A DNA stretch of 64,000 bases, from the NCBI RefSeq assembly GCF_004795105.1, contig NZ_SSBL01000001.1, forward strand, positions 744,001 to 808,000. Reading direction: 5' to 3'. Numbering within the stretch: the first letter of the stretch is position 1; each line of letters begins with the position of its first letter. This stretch comes from Streptomyces sp. A0642. Its GTDB lineage: Bacteria; Actinomycetota; Actinomycetes; Streptomycetales; Streptomycetaceae. The notes beneath the pieces were generated by a model that was given only the letters and a program-made list of their open reading frames with translations, did no database searches and was not told where the DNA came from. The translations under genes and the position numbers were made by a program. Shown here in pieces: positions 49,821 to 59,708 of the stretch.

Positions 49821-51011
49821 TCAGCGCACGTCCGCCACCCGGAAGCGCAGACCGGCGCCGCGCAGCCGCTCCAGCAGCGCGTCTCCCATGGCGACGGCCG
49901 TCGTGACCTGCCCCGAGGTGGGCGGCAGCTCGTCGAGCGCCAGGCACAGCGCCGATTCCGCCAGCATCTTCGCCGTCTCGCCGTAACCCGGATCACCGCC
50001 CGAGACCTCGGTGAGGACCCGGCGGCCACCGCCCTCGCCGACGAACCGGACCGTGAACCAGCTCCGGTCGCGGCGCTCCTCGTCCGGGCCGGACCCGGGC
50101 TCGTAGCGGTCCATCAGCCAGCTCCGTACCGCCGGAACCTGCGCCGCGCCGACCAGCACCCCCACCGCCGCGGTGCCTGCCAGGGCCAGCGGGAGATGCT
50201 TCACCGAGGCGTAGTGCCGGTAGCGGAAGTCGGGGCCGTAGCGGGGGAGTGCGCGGGCCGAACGCTTCACGATCTGCGCGTCGAGCGTCGGCAGGGGCAG
50301 CGCCCAGGTGCCGGTCTCCGCGCTGAAGCGGGGCACGCCGAGCGGGGCGGCGGCGCGGCGGGCGACCAGCCGGGGCTCGTGGAGACGGCGCTCCCTGGCG
50401 GCGCGCACCATCTGCGGGCCGCGGCCCATGATGGTGAGGGTGGAGGCCAGCGTGCCGCCCGAGATGAAGGCGTTGGAGCGGACGAATCCGTCGATGCGGA
50501 GCGGAACGTCCTCGGGCAGCTGCTGGACCGTGAAGTACACGCCCAGATCGTGCGGTACGGAGTCGAAGCCGCACGCGTGCAGGATCCGGGCCCCGGTCTC
50601 GCGCGCCCGGGCGTCGTGCTCCAGATACGTCCGGTCGGCGAACTCCGGCTCACCCGAGAGATCCGTGTAGTCCGTCCCCGCCTCGGCGCAGGCGGCGACC
50701 AGCTTCTTTCCGTACCAGATGTACGGGCCGACGGTGGTGGCCACCACATGGGTGGACTCGGCCAGTTCGCGCAGCGCGTCCGCGTCGTCGGCGTCGGCGC
50801 GCAGCAGCGGCAGGTCCGCGCAGTGGGGATGCAGCGCGGTGAGCCGGTCGCGCAGCTCTTCCAGTTTGGCGCGATTGCGCCCCGCCAGGGCCCAGCGGCA
50901 GCCGTCCGGGGCGTGGGCCGCCAGATACGCGGCGGTGAGTTCACCCACGAAGCCGGTAGCGCCGAAGAGGACTACGTCATAGGGGCGTGGTGCCCCGCTC
51001 TGCCTGTTCAC
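49821..51011 (-). CDS. Saccharopine-dehydrogenase-like / trans-acting enoyl reductase family protein
   Basis: A 396-residue NAD(P)-binding oxidoreductase starting at GTG 51011 (VNRQSGAPRPYD). The Rossmann loop is VVLFGATGFVGELTAAYLA, followed by AGRNRAKLEELRDRL and VVATTVGPYIWYGKKLVAAC, and ACGFDSVPHDLGVY. This pattern is shared with mycobacterial trans-acting enoyl reductase (Rv2953 type) and yeast Lys9-like proteins. A hydrophobic segment (LALAGTAAVGVLVGAAQVPAV) in the C-terminal half may attach it to membranes. It is divergent from the branched-chain acyl-CoA operon, which makes a lipid substrate plausible. Exact reaction unknown. Confidence 0.82.
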   Translation of the reverse strand: MNRQSGAPRPYDVVLFGATGFVGELTAAYLAAHAPDGCRWALAGRNRAKLEELRDRLTALHPHCADLPLLRADADDADALRELAESTHVVATTVGPYIWYGKKLVAACAEAGTDYTDLSGEPEFADRTYLEHDARARETGARILHACGFDSVPHDLGVYFTVQQLPEDVPLRIDGFVRSNAFISGGTLASTLTIMGRGPQMVRAARERRLHEPRLVARRAAAPLGVPRFSAETGTWALPLPTLDAQIVKRSARALPRYGPDFRYRHYASVKHLPLALAGTAAVGVLVGAAQVPAVRSWLMDRYEPGSGPDEERRDRSWFTVRFVGEGGGRRVLTEVSGGDPGYGETAKMLAESALCLALDELPPTSGQVTTAVAMGDALLERLRGAGLRFRVADVR

Positions 51012-51145
51012 GAGTGCCTCCGCGAGGGCTGCGCCGATGTGGCAGGCAGAGGGTAGCGGAGCTGTACGTGGCGCTGCGCGACCGGGGAGGCCGCGTGCGA
51101 GAAGATCAGCCACGAAGGAACTAAGCGCTTGCTCGCTCCAAGGGG

Positions 51146-51174
51146 TTGTGCGGAGGGCGGCGCGTTCTTAGCAT
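51146..51174 (+). promoter_or_regulatory. Probable promoter of the acyl-CoA degradation operon
   Basis: TTGTGC (51146-51151) and TAGCAT (51169-51174) are separated by 17 bp, a good match to a principal-sigma promoter, 42 bp upstream of the first gene. Confidence 0.45.
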
Positions 51175-51177
51175 CAT

Positions 51178-51190
51178 CGATGTTACATCG
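51178..51190. promoter_or_regulatory. Candidate operator CGATGT-T-ACATCG
   Basis: A perfect 13-bp palindrome lies four bases after the -10 hexamer, covering the expected transcription start. The half-site ACATCG also occurs once in the upstream region of the MerR gene (minus strand, about 57857-57862). This suggests, weakly, a common regulator. Confidence 0.4.
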
Positions 51191-51215
51191 GTTGTGTCAT
51201 ACCGCCGGAGGCTCG

Positions 51216-52376
51216 ATGGCAACGACAGGGAACGGCTCGCACGGGTCGCGCGGCCCGCTGGCCGGGGTGCGCGTGGTCGAGCTGGCGGGCATCGGGCCCG
51301 GCCCGTTCGCCGCGATGCTCCTGGCCGATCTGGGCGCCGACGTGGTGCGGGTCGACCGGCCCGGCGGGGCCGGCCTCGGCATCGAGCCGGCCGGTGACCT
51401 CACCAACCGCAACAAGCGCTCCGTCCTGGTCGACCTCAAGGCCGCGACCGGTCCGGACACGGTCCTGGACCTGGCCGAGCGCGCGGACGTCCTGATCGAG
51501 GGCTACCGGCCCGGGGTCGCCGAACGCCTGGGCGTCGGACCGGACGCCTGCCTGGCCCGCAATCCTCAGCTCGTCTACGGACGGATGACCGGCTGGGGCC
51601 AGGACGGCCCCCTCGCGGAGCGGGCCGGGCACGACATCGCCTACATCGCCGTCACCGGGGCCCTCTCGATGATCGGCACGGCGGGGGAGCCGCCCGTCGT
51701 CCCGGCCAACCTGCTCGGCGACTACGCCGGCGGCTCGCTCTACCTCGTCGTCGGCATCCTCGCCGCCCTCCAGCACGCCCGGACCCCCGGCGGCAGCGGA
51801 CAGGTCGTCGACGCGGCGATCGTCGACGGCACCGCGCACCTCACCATGATGATCCACGGCATGCTGCAGGCCGGTGGCTGGCAGGACCGGCGCGGCTCCA
51901 ACCTCCTGGACGGGGGCTGCCCGTTCTACGGCTCGTACGAGACCGCCGACGGCGCCCACATGGCGGTCGGGCCGCTCGAGAAGCGGTTCTACGCCGAGTT
52001 CACCGAACTCCTCGGCATCGCCGAGACCGCACCCGACCGGGGCGACCTCGCCCGCTGGGACGAACTGCGCGCCCTCGTCGCCGCCCGGTTCCGCACCCGC
52101 ACCCGGGCCGAGTGGACCGAGGTCTTCGACGGCTCGGACGCCTGCGTGGCCCCCGTTCTCTCCCTGCGCGAGGCACCGCACCACCCGCACCTCGCCGCCC
52201 GCTCCACCTTCGTCGAACACGGCGGACTCACCCAGCCCGCGCCCGCGCCCCGGTTCTCGGCCACGCCCTCCTCGGTGCACAGCGGACCGGCCCTGCCGGG
52301 CGCGGACACCGAAGCCGTCGCCGCCGACTGGGGCGTACCGGCCCTGCGGACCACCCGGAAGGACACGACCGACTGA
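51216..52376 (+). CDS. Alpha-methylacyl-CoA racemase-type CoA transferase
   Basis: A 386-residue class III CoA-transferase family protein of the racemase branch. The start ATG 51216 follows CGGAGG. The catalytic pair reads His139 (RAGHDIAYIAV) and Asp169 (LLGDYAGGS), 30 residues apart as His126 and Asp156 are in mycobacterial MCR/AMACR. Other family blocks are VVELAGIGPGPFAAMLLADLGADVVRVDRP and GVAERLGVGPD. AMACR enzymes interconvert R and S 2-methyl branched acyl-CoAs so they can enter beta-oxidation. It overlaps the dehydrogenase gene by one base (TGATG). The operon setting fits degradation of methyl-branched or sterol side chains. Confidence 0.85.
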   Translation: MATTGNGSHGSRGPLAGVRVVELAGIGPGPFAAMLLADLGADVVRVDRPGGAGLGIEPAGDLTNRNKRSVLVDLKAATGPDTVLDLAERADVLIEGYRPGVAERLGVGPDACLARNPQLVYGRMTGWGQDGPLAERAGHDIAYIAVTGALSMIGTAGEPPVVPANLLGDYAGGSLYLVVGILAALQHARTPGGSGQVVDAAIVDGTAHLTMMIHGMLQAGGWQDRRGSNLLDGGCPFYGSYETADGAHMAVGPLEKRFYAEFTELLGIAETAPDRGDLARWDELRALVAARFRTRTRAEWTEVFDGSDACVAPVLSLREAPHHPHLAARSTFVEHGGLTQPAPAPRFSATPSSVHSGPALPGADTEAVAADWGVPALRTTRKDTTD

Positions 52377-53518
52377 TGCAGCGGCAGATCTTCACCGAGG
52401 AGCACGACGCGTTCCGCGAGACGGTCCGCACCTTTCTGTCCAAGGAAGTCCTCCCGTACTACGAACAGTGGGAGAAGGACGGCATCGTCTCGCGCGAGGC
52501 CTGGCGCGCCGCCGGCCGGCAAGGGCTGCTCGGCCTCGCCGTGCCCGAGGAGTACGGGGGCGGCGGTAACACCGACTTCCGCTACAGCGCCGTCCTCGCC
52601 GAGGAGTTCACCCGGGCGGGCGCCCCCGGCCTCGCGCTCGGCCTGCACAACGACATCATCGGCCCCTACCTCACCGGTCTCGCCACCGAGGAGCAGAAGC
52701 GGCGCTGGCTGCCCGGCTTCTGCAGCGGCGAGATCATCACCGCCATCGCGATGACCGAACCCGGCGCCGGCTCCGACCTCCAGGGCATCCGCACCACCGC
52801 CGAGGACAAGGGCGACCACTGGCTGCTCAACGGCTCCAAGACGTTCATCTCCAACGGCATCCTCGCCGACCTCGTGGTCGTCGTCGCGAAGACCACCCCG
52901 GACGGCGGCGCGAAGGGCCTCTCGCTGATCGTCGTCGAACGCGGCGCCGAGGGCTTCGAACGCGGCCGCAACCTCGAAAAGATCGGCCAGAAGTCCCAGG
53001 ACACCGCGGAGTTGTTCTTCCACGACGTGCGCGTCCCCAAGGAGAACCTCCTCGGTGAACTCAACGGCGCCTTCCTCCACCTGATGACCAACCTCGCCCA
53101 GGAACGGATGGGCATAGCCGTCGCCGGGATCGCCGCCGCCGAGCACCTCCTGGAGATCACCACCACCTACGTCAAGGAGCGCGAGGCCTTCGGGCGTCCG
53201 CTCTCCAAGCTCCAGCACATCCGCTTCGAGATCGCGGAGATGGCCACCGAGTGCGCCGTCACCCGCGCCTTCCTCGACCGGTGCATCGTCGACCACTCGG
53301 ACGGGACACTCGACGCCGTGCACGCCTCCATGGCGAAGTGGTGGGCGACCGAACTGCAGAAGCGCGTCGCGGACCGCTGTCTGCAACTGCACGGCGGATA
53401 CGGCTACATGGCGGAGTTCCCGGTGGCCAGGGCCTTCACCGACGGCCGTATCCAGACCATCTACGGAGGAACGACCGAGATCATGAAGGAGATCATCGGC
53501 CGCTCGCTGCTCGCCTGA
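52376..53518 (+). CDS. Acyl-CoA dehydrogenase, LCAD/IVD subclass
   Basis: A 380-residue flavoenzyme introducing a trans-2 double bond in acyl-CoA. The FAD region is AIAMTEPGAGSDLQGI and the C-terminal block is QLHGGYGYMAEFPVARAFTDGRIQTIYGGTTEIMKEIIGR. In the usual catalytic place (YEGT) this protein has Gly (IYGGT). As in long-chain and isovaleryl-CoA dehydrogenases, the base is instead on the neighbouring helix, here Glu260 in AAEHLLEITTTYV. This assignment suits long or branched substrates. Translation is coupled to the racemase gene by TGATG overlap. Next gene follows after about 50 bp. Confidence 0.9.
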   Translation: MQRQIFTEEHDAFRETVRTFLSKEVLPYYEQWEKDGIVSREAWRAAGRQGLLGLAVPEEYGGGGNTDFRYSAVLAEEFTRAGAPGLALGLHNDIIGPYLTGLATEEQKRRWLPGFCSGEIITAIAMTEPGAGSDLQGIRTTAEDKGDHWLLNGSKTFISNGILADLVVVVAKTTPDGGAKGLSLIVVERGAEGFERGRNLEKIGQKSQDTAELFFHDVRVPKENLLGELNGAFLHLMTNLAQERMGIAVAGIAAAEHLLEITTTYVKEREAFGRPLSKLQHIRFEIAEMATECAVTRAFLDRCIVDHSDGTLDAVHASMAKWWATELQKRVADRCLQLHGGYGYMAEFPVARAFTDGRIQTIYGGTTEIMKEIIGRSLLA

Positions 53519-53566
53519 CCGCGTTCGCCACCACGCCCGCGCCACCACCCTCGAAAGGCAGCTGTC

Positions 53567-54781
<1,215 letters not shown>

Positions 54782-54812
54782 CCGTTCCCCTTCCTACGGA
54801 GAAGACAAGCAA

Positions 54813-57020
54813 ATGACCGAGAGCACGACCATTCGCTGGGAACAGGACGAGACCGGCGTCGTCACCCTCGTACTCGACGACCCCCACCAGTCCGCCAACA
54901 CGATGAACCAGGCCTTCCGGGACTCCATCGAGGCCGTCGCCGACCGCGCCGAGGCCGAGAAGGACTCCATCCGAGGCATCATCTACGCCTCCGCCAAGAA
55001 GACCTTCTTCGCGGGCGGCGATCTCAAGGACATGATCAGGATCGGCCCCGAGAACGCCCAGGCCGCGTTCGACGCCGGCACCGCGATCAAGAGGTCGCTG
55101 CGCCGCATCGAGACCCTCGGCAAGCCCGTCGTCGCCGCGATCAACGGCGCGGCCCTCGGCGGCGGTTACGAGATCGCCCTCGCCTCCCACCACCGCGTCG
55201 CCCTGGACGCCCCCGGCTCGCGCATCGGCCTGCCGGAGGTGACCCTCGGCCTGCTGCCCGCCGGTGGCGGCGTCACCCGCACCGTGCGCCTCATGGGGAT
55301 CGCCGACGCGCTGCTCAAGGTGCTGCTCCAGGGCACCCAGTACACGCCGCGGCGCGCCCTGGAGAACGGCCTGGTCCACGAGGTCGCGGCCACCCCCGAG
55401 GAGATGCTGGCCAAGGCCCGCGCCTTCATCGAGGCGAACCCCGAGTCCCGGCAGCCCTGGGACGTCAAGGGCTACCGGATCCCCGGCGGCACCCCGTCGA
55501 ACCCCAAGTTCGCCGCCAACCTGCCGGCCTTCCCGGCCAACCTGAAGAAGCAGCTCGCCGGCGCCCCCATGCCCGCCCCGCGCAACATCCTGGCCGCGGC
55601 CGTCGAGGGCGCGCAGGTCGACTTCGAGACCGCGCTCACCATCGAGGCCCGCTACTTCACCGAGCTGGTCACCGGCCAGGTGTCGAAGAACATGATCCAG
55701 GCGTTCTTCTTCGACCTCCAGGCCGTCAACTCCGGCGCCAGCCGCCCCCAGGGCATCGAGGAGCGCCAGGTCCGCAAGGTCGCCGTCCTCGGCGCCGGGA
55801 TGATGGGTGCGGGCATCGCCTACTCCTGCGCCCGGGCCGGCATCGACGTCGTCCTCAAGGACGTCTCCGCGGAGGCCGCGGCCAAGGGCAAGGCGTACAG
55901 CGAGAAACTGCTCGACAAGGCGCTCTCCCGCGGCCGGACGACCGAGGCGCAGCGCGACGAACTGCTGGCCCGCATCACCCCGACCGGCGACCCGGCCGAC
56001 CTCGCGGGCTGCGACGCCGTCATCGAGGCCGTGTTCGAGGACACCGCGCTCAAGCACAAGGTGTTCCAGGAGATCCAGGACATCATCGAGCCGGACGCCC
56101 TGCTCTGCTCCAACACGTCCACGCTGCCGATCACCGTGCTGGCCGAAGGAGTCGCGCGCCCCGTCGACTTCATCGGGCTGCACTTCTTCTCGCCCGTCGA
56201 CAAGATGCCGCTCGTCGAGATCATCAAGGGCGAGAAGACCGGCGACGAGGCGCTGGCCCGCGCCTTCGACCTGGTCCGCCGGATCAAGAAGACGCCGATC
56301 GTCGTCAACGACTCGCGCGGCTTCTTCACCTCGCGCGTCATCGGCCAGTTCATCAACGAGGGCGTCGCCATGGTGGGCGAGGGCGTCGAGCCGGCGTCCG
56401 TCGAGCAGGCCGCCGCGCAGGCGGGCTACCCGGCCAAGGTGCTCTCCCTGATGGACGAGCTGACGCTCACCCTGCCGCGCAAGATCCGCAACGAGACGCG
56501 CAAGGCCGTGGAGGAGGCGGGCGGCAGCTGGGCGGGCCACCCCTCCGACGCGGTCATCGACCGGATGGTCGACGAGTTCGGCCGCCCCGGACGCAGCGGC
56601 GGCGCGGGCTTCTACGACTACGACGAGAGCGGCGGGCGCACCCGTCTGTGGCCCGGGCTGCGCGAGCACTTCGGGGGCTCCGGGGGTCGCTCCCCGGATG
56701 GACACAGCACGAAGCCGGACACGGACATCTCCTTCACGGACATGCAGGAGCGGATGCTCTTCTCCGAGGCCCTGGACAGCGTCCGCTGCCTCGAGGAGAA
56801 CGTCCTGATCACCGTCGCCGACGCCAACATCGGCTCCATCATGGGCATCGGCTTCCCGCCGTGGACCGGCGGCGTGCTCCAGTACATCAACGGTTACGAG
56901 GGCGGCCTGCCCGGCTTCGTGGCCCGCGCCCGGGAACTCGCCGAGCGGTACGGGGACCGGTTCCTGCCGCCCCCGCTGCTGGTGGCGAAGGCGGAGAAGG
57001 GCGAGACCTTCCACGACTGA
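54813..57020 (+). CDS. FadB-type enoyl-CoA hydratase / 3-hydroxyacyl-CoA dehydrogenase
   Basis: A 735-residue bifunctional beta-oxidation protein. The hydratase part (1-190) has the oxyanion-hole segment KKTFFAGGDLKDM and INGAALGGGYEIALASHHRVALD. The NAD-binding dehydrogenase part opens at VAVLGAGMMGAGIAYSCARAG, with IGLHFFSPVDKMPLVEII and the C-terminal domain GFPPWTGGVLQYI. Length and order match trifunctional-complex alpha subunits. It follows the thiolase gene by 31 bp and is closed by a strong hairpin. Completes the racemase, dehydrogenase, hydratase/dehydrogenase, thiolase set. Confidence 0.93.
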   Translation: MTESTTIRWEQDETGVVTLVLDDPHQSANTMNQAFRDSIEAVADRAEAEKDSIRGIIYASAKKTFFAGGDLKDMIRIGPENAQAAFDAGTAIKRSLRRIETLGKPVVAAINGAALGGGYEIALASHHRVALDAPGSRIGLPEVTLGLLPAGGGVTRTVRLMGIADALLKVLLQGTQYTPRRALENGLVHEVAATPEEMLAKARAFIEANPESRQPWDVKGYRIPGGTPSNPKFAANLPAFPANLKKQLAGAPMPAPRNILAAAVEGAQVDFETALTIEARYFTELVTGQVSKNMIQAFFFDLQAVNSGASRPQGIEERQVRKVAVLGAGMMGAGIAYSCARAGIDVVLKDVSAEAAAKGKAYSEKLLDKALSRGRTTEAQRDELLARITPTGDPADLAGCDAVIEAVFEDTALKHKVFQEIQDIIEPDALLCSNTSTLPITVLAEGVARPVDFIGLHFFSPVDKMPLVEIIKGEKTGDEALARAFDLVRRIKKTPIVVNDSRGFFTSRVIGQFINEGVAMVGEGVEPASVEQAAAQAGYPAKVLSLMDELTLTLPRKIRNETRKAVEEAGGSWAGHPSDAVIDRMVDEFGRPGRSGGAGFYDYDESGGRTRLWPGLREHFGGSGGRSPDGHSTKPDTDISFTDMQERMLFSEALDSVRCLEENVLITVADANIGSIMGIGFPPWTGGVLQYINGYEGGLPGFVARARELAERYGDRFLPPPLLVAKAEKGETFHD

Positions 57021-57026
57021 CGTCGC

Positions 57027-57070
57027 CGCCCCGGGCCGCACCCGCGCACACGGGGGTGCGGCCCGGGGCG
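57027..57070. terminator. Bidirectional terminator between FadB-like and MerR genes
   Basis: A perfect 17-bp stem CGCCCCGGGCCGCACCC with its complement closes on a 10-base loop. It lies 6 bp after the FadB-type stop and 2 bp from the convergent MerR stop. Confidence 0.9.
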
Positions 57071-57072
57071 TG

Positions 57073-57804
57073 TCACTCAGCCGCGAAGGCGGCCCGCAGC
57101 TCCTCCTTGAGGGAGCGCTGGAACGCGGTCACCAGCGCCTGCAGGACGAGCGGCTGCATGTGCGCGGACAGGGACTTCATCGCCTTGATGTGCTCGGGAT
57201 CCGACTCCCGCTCCCGGTACGGGCTCCACACCTCGTCCTGGAACAGCCGGCTCAGCTCGTGCGCGGCGGAGCGGGTGTGCTCCAGCAGCACGATACGGGC
57301 GGCGAGGATCGTCTCGTGCGCGATCGGCACGTCGAGCAGCTCCACACCGAGCCGCAGCAGACCCGGATCCACCCGGTACACACCGTCGTCCGGCCCGGAC
57401 CGCTCCAGCACGCCCATCGCGGCCAGCCGGTCGATGTCCTCCTCCGACAGCGGCCGTCCCGTGCGCCGCTCCAGCTCCGCGCGGGTCGCCTCCTCCGGCG
57501 CATCGGGCGCCCACGACGCCACCAGGGCCCGGTGGATGGCCAGATCGTGGGCGCTCAGGTCGGGCGGCAACTGCTCCAGATAGCGTTCGATCGCGGCCAG
57601 TGTCATGCCCTGGTGCTGGAGCTCCTCGATGAGCGCGAGCCGGGAGAGGTGCTCGTGCCCGTAGTGCCCGACCCGGCGGGGCCCGATGACCGGGGGCGGC
57701 AGCAGCCCCCGCGTGCTGTAGAAACGGACCGTGCGCACGGTCACCCCGGCGCGCGCCGCCAGCTCGTCGACGGTGAGCGTCGGCTCCTCGCCCTCGGTCG
57801 CCAT
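57073..57804 (-). CDS. MerR-family transcriptional regulator
   Basis: A 243-residue regulator starting MATEGEEPTLTVDEL at 57804. The winged helix begins LTVDELAARAGVTVRTVRFYSTRGLLPPP, with the dimer helix around LIEELQHQGMTLAAIERYLEQLP. The C-terminal 140 residues are helical without a conserved Cys pair, so it is not a metal sensor of the classical MerR kind; an acyl-CoA or drug effector is likelier. It converges on the acyl-CoA operon through a shared terminator and may control it, though this is only positional. The promoter lies in the low-GC stretch 57835-57870. Confidence 0.88.
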   Translation of the reverse strand: MATEGEEPTLTVDELAARAGVTVRTVRFYSTRGLLPPPVIGPRRVGHYGHEHLSRLALIEELQHQGMTLAAIERYLEQLPPDLSAHDLAIHRALVASWAPDAPEEATRAELERRTGRPLSEEDIDRLAAMGVLERSGPDDGVYRVDPGLLRLGVELLDVPIAHETILAARIVLLEHTRSAAHELSRLFQDEVWSPYRERESDPEHIKAMKSLSAHMQPLVLQALVTAFQRSLKEELRAAFAAE

Positions 57805-57840
57805 GTCTGCTCCTCGTGTCCGCCCGCTCCGGTGCAACAG

Positions 57841-57866
57841 TATTGCTGTCTCACCAACGATGTGAA
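57841..57866 (-). promoter_or_regulatory. Possible MerR gene promoter with long spacer
   Basis: On the minus strand TTCACA is followed after roughly 18 bp by TACTGT, a spacing like the elongated promoters controlled by MerR proteins. ACAG-(5)-CTGT forms a short dyad over the -10. Tentative. Confidence 0.25.
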
Positions 57867-57881
57867 AGATCCCGGTTGTCA

Positions 57882-58034
57882 GTGGGCGCGCTTGGCCTGA
57901 AGCTGGGGGCCTCCGTCCACATGCCTCGGATCGGCTGCGGCCTGGCGGGCGGCACGTGGTCCCGGATCGAGCCCCTGATCGAGAAGCGGCTGACCGGACG
58001 GGGCATACCGGTGACGGTGTACGACTTCGACTGA
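57882..58034 (+). pseudogene. C-terminal remnant of a macro-domain (ADP-ribose hydrolase-like) gene
   Basis: From about GTG 57882 the frame reads GLKLGASVHMPRIGCGLAGG followed by a WSRIEPLIEKRL segment and the end VTVYDFD. This is the last third of TARG1/Appr-type macro-domain proteins, including the conserved MPRIGCGLAGG loop that wraps ADP-ribose. The N-terminal two-thirds (about 100 residues) is missing; upstream DNA is instead the MerR promoter area. The protein of about 50 residues could not fold as a macro domain, so I call it a truncated pseudogene. A short expressed peptide cannot be excluded. Confidence 0.65.
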
Positions 58035-58186
58035 GGCCGCCGGCCCGGGATCATGCCGGATAGCCTGGGGCCCTCGAAGCGGTGGGCAGGGGGGCGCGGC
58101 ATGGTGAGTGCCGGGGCTCGGGGCGGTGAGCCGGCTCCGTACCGACTCCTATGGTGGGGTGGACGCGACACGACGGGGGAGGGCCC

Positions 58187-58816
58187 ATGACGGCACGGAG
58201 CACCGACCGGACGCCGGCCCTGGCTCTGGGCGCGACGCCGCCCTCCGACGCGCTGCGCGAGCAGATCCTGGATGCCGCGCGCGAGCAGTTCACGACCTTC
58301 GGGCTGCGCCGGTCCACCGTCGACGACGTCGCCAAGCGCGCCAGGGTCTCCCGGGTGACCGTGTACCGCCGGATCGGCAACAAGGACAGCCTGGTCTCCG
58401 CCTGCCTGCTGCGCGAGTACCGCCGGTTCGTGGGGGAGGTGGACGACGCGGTGGCCGCGCTGCCCACGACGGAGGACCGGCTCGTCGAGGGTTTCACCGC
58501 GGTACTCCGGCACATCCGCGCGCATCCGCTCATCGGGGGCCTGCTGAGGCTGGAGCCCGAGACGATGCTGCCGTTCCTCACCCTGGAGAGCGGACCGGCC
58601 TTCCTGGCCATCCGCGCGTACCTGGCCGACCGGCTTCGCGAGGCCCGGCGCGCGGAGGGTCTGACGGCCGGCGACCCGACCCCCGTCGCCGAACTGATGG
58701 TGCGGATCACCGTCTCGTTCCTCCTCAACCCCGTCAGCTGTTTCCAGCTCGACGACGACGATCAGGTGCGGGAGTTCGCCCGCCGCTATCTGGTCCCGCT
58801 GCTGGCTGCCGGATAG
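58187..58816 (+). CDS. TetR-family transcriptional regulator
   Basis: A 209-residue regulator from ATG 58187 with GGGGGAGGG upstream. The helix-turn-helix is STVDDVAKRARVSRVTVYRRIGNKDSLV (residues about 38-65); the remaining helical domain would bind an effector and dimerise. The last 83 bp overlap the 3' end of the opposite-strand MpaB-like gene, an uncommon arrangement that forces shared antisense sequence. Target is unknown; the adjacent oxygenase-like genes are candidates. Confidence 0.88.
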   Translation: MTARSTDRTPALALGATPPSDALREQILDAAREQFTTFGLRRSTVDDVAKRARVSRVTVYRRIGNKDSLVSACLLREYRRFVGEVDDAVAALPTTEDRLVEGFTAVLRHIRAHPLIGGLLRLEPETMLPFLTLESGPAFLAIRAYLADRLREARRAEGLTAGDPTPVAELMVRITVSFLLNPVSCFQLDDDDQVREFARRYLVPLLAAG

Positions 58817-59708
58817 CGCCGCCGGCCGCCCCGTTCCTCTCGTCGGGCAACGGTTCCAGCGGGCGGTTGCGGGCCCAGTGCGGCCCGAGGTCGTCGAGCC
58901 GCCAGCCAAAGGGGTACGAACGGGGCCGGGGCCGCGAGGGGAACCGGCGCGGCCGGGCCGGCAGCCGCCGTACGCACCGGGCGCGCAGGCGCAGGGCCGC
59001 CGAAGCCGAGGCCCGTGCCCACCGCGGCTGCGGCCGGAAGCCCAGTGCCGTCAGCAGCGGCTCGTCGAGCAGCGCGAGCGAGAATCTCGCCACCAGCGGA
59101 CGTAACGGGCGCGGATACCAGCCCGCGATGACGCGGAAGGTGGCGTTCGCGACGCGCCGGTTCGCCGGGTCGTACGCGAACATCCGCCGCTCGTAGGAGT
59201 CGAGGAGGGCCTCGAACTCCTCGTACGTCTCCGGCGCGCCCTCGATGCCCATGACCGCCGCCGTCCTGCGCCCGGCCTCCACCAGCGCCTGGACCTCCTG
59301 CGTGCACAGGGGGCGCCAGCCGTACCGGTCGATCCAGCGCTTCGGGCCCACGATCGTGGTCGCGAGGACGTACCGGAAGTCCTCGTTCGGGATGCTGTAC
59401 TTGCCGTGGATCCGGTTCAGATGACGTGCGGCGGCCCGGCCGCGCTCCGAGTCGAAGCCGTCGGCGGCCATCTCGTACCCGATCAGCACCGTGTCGTCGT
59501 ACCGCTTCTGTCCCGCCCGCTCGAACTCCTGAGTCCGGTCCAGAAGGACCGAGATCCGGGGCACGCCGTAGTCCCGGAGGAAGGCGACGCTCACCCCCTG
59601 CCGGTAGTCCCAGGGGAACTCGTACTGGGAGATCAACCGAAGGATCTCGGCGTAGTCGCGCGCCGGATCCATCCGGCGTATCTCGTGCAGGCGGCTGTAT
59701 CGGCCCAT
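58734..59708 (-). CDS. MpaB/DUF2236-family oxygenase-like protein
   Basis: A 324-residue protein (MGRYSRLHEIRRMDP; AGGAGGG upstream) resembling the MpaB/DUF2236 heme-dependent oxygenase group that includes rubber oxygenase Lcp relatives. Seen are LNRIHGKYSIPNEDFRYVLATTIVGPKRW with conserved His, and helical blocks RRMFAYDPANRRVANATFRVIAGWYP. The C-terminal 90 residues are Arg/Pro-rich and probably disordered; that end overlaps the convergent TetR gene by 83 bp, so it may be an extension produced by a lost stop. Substrate unknown. Confidence 0.7.
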   Translation of the reverse strand: MGRYSRLHEIRRMDPARDYAEILRLISQYEFPWDYRQGVSVAFLRDYGVPRISVLLDRTQEFERAGQKRYDDTVLIGYEMAADGFDSERGRAAARHLNRIHGKYSIPNEDFRYVLATTIVGPKRWIDRYGWRPLCTQEVQALVEAGRRTAAVMGIEGAPETYEEFEALLDSYERRMFAYDPANRRVANATFRVIAGWYPRPLRPLVARFSLALLDEPLLTALGFRPQPRWARASASAALRLRARCVRRLPARPRRFPSRPRPRSYPFGWRLDDLGPHWARNRPLEPLPDERNGAAGGAIRQPAAGPDSGGRTPAPDRRRRAGNS

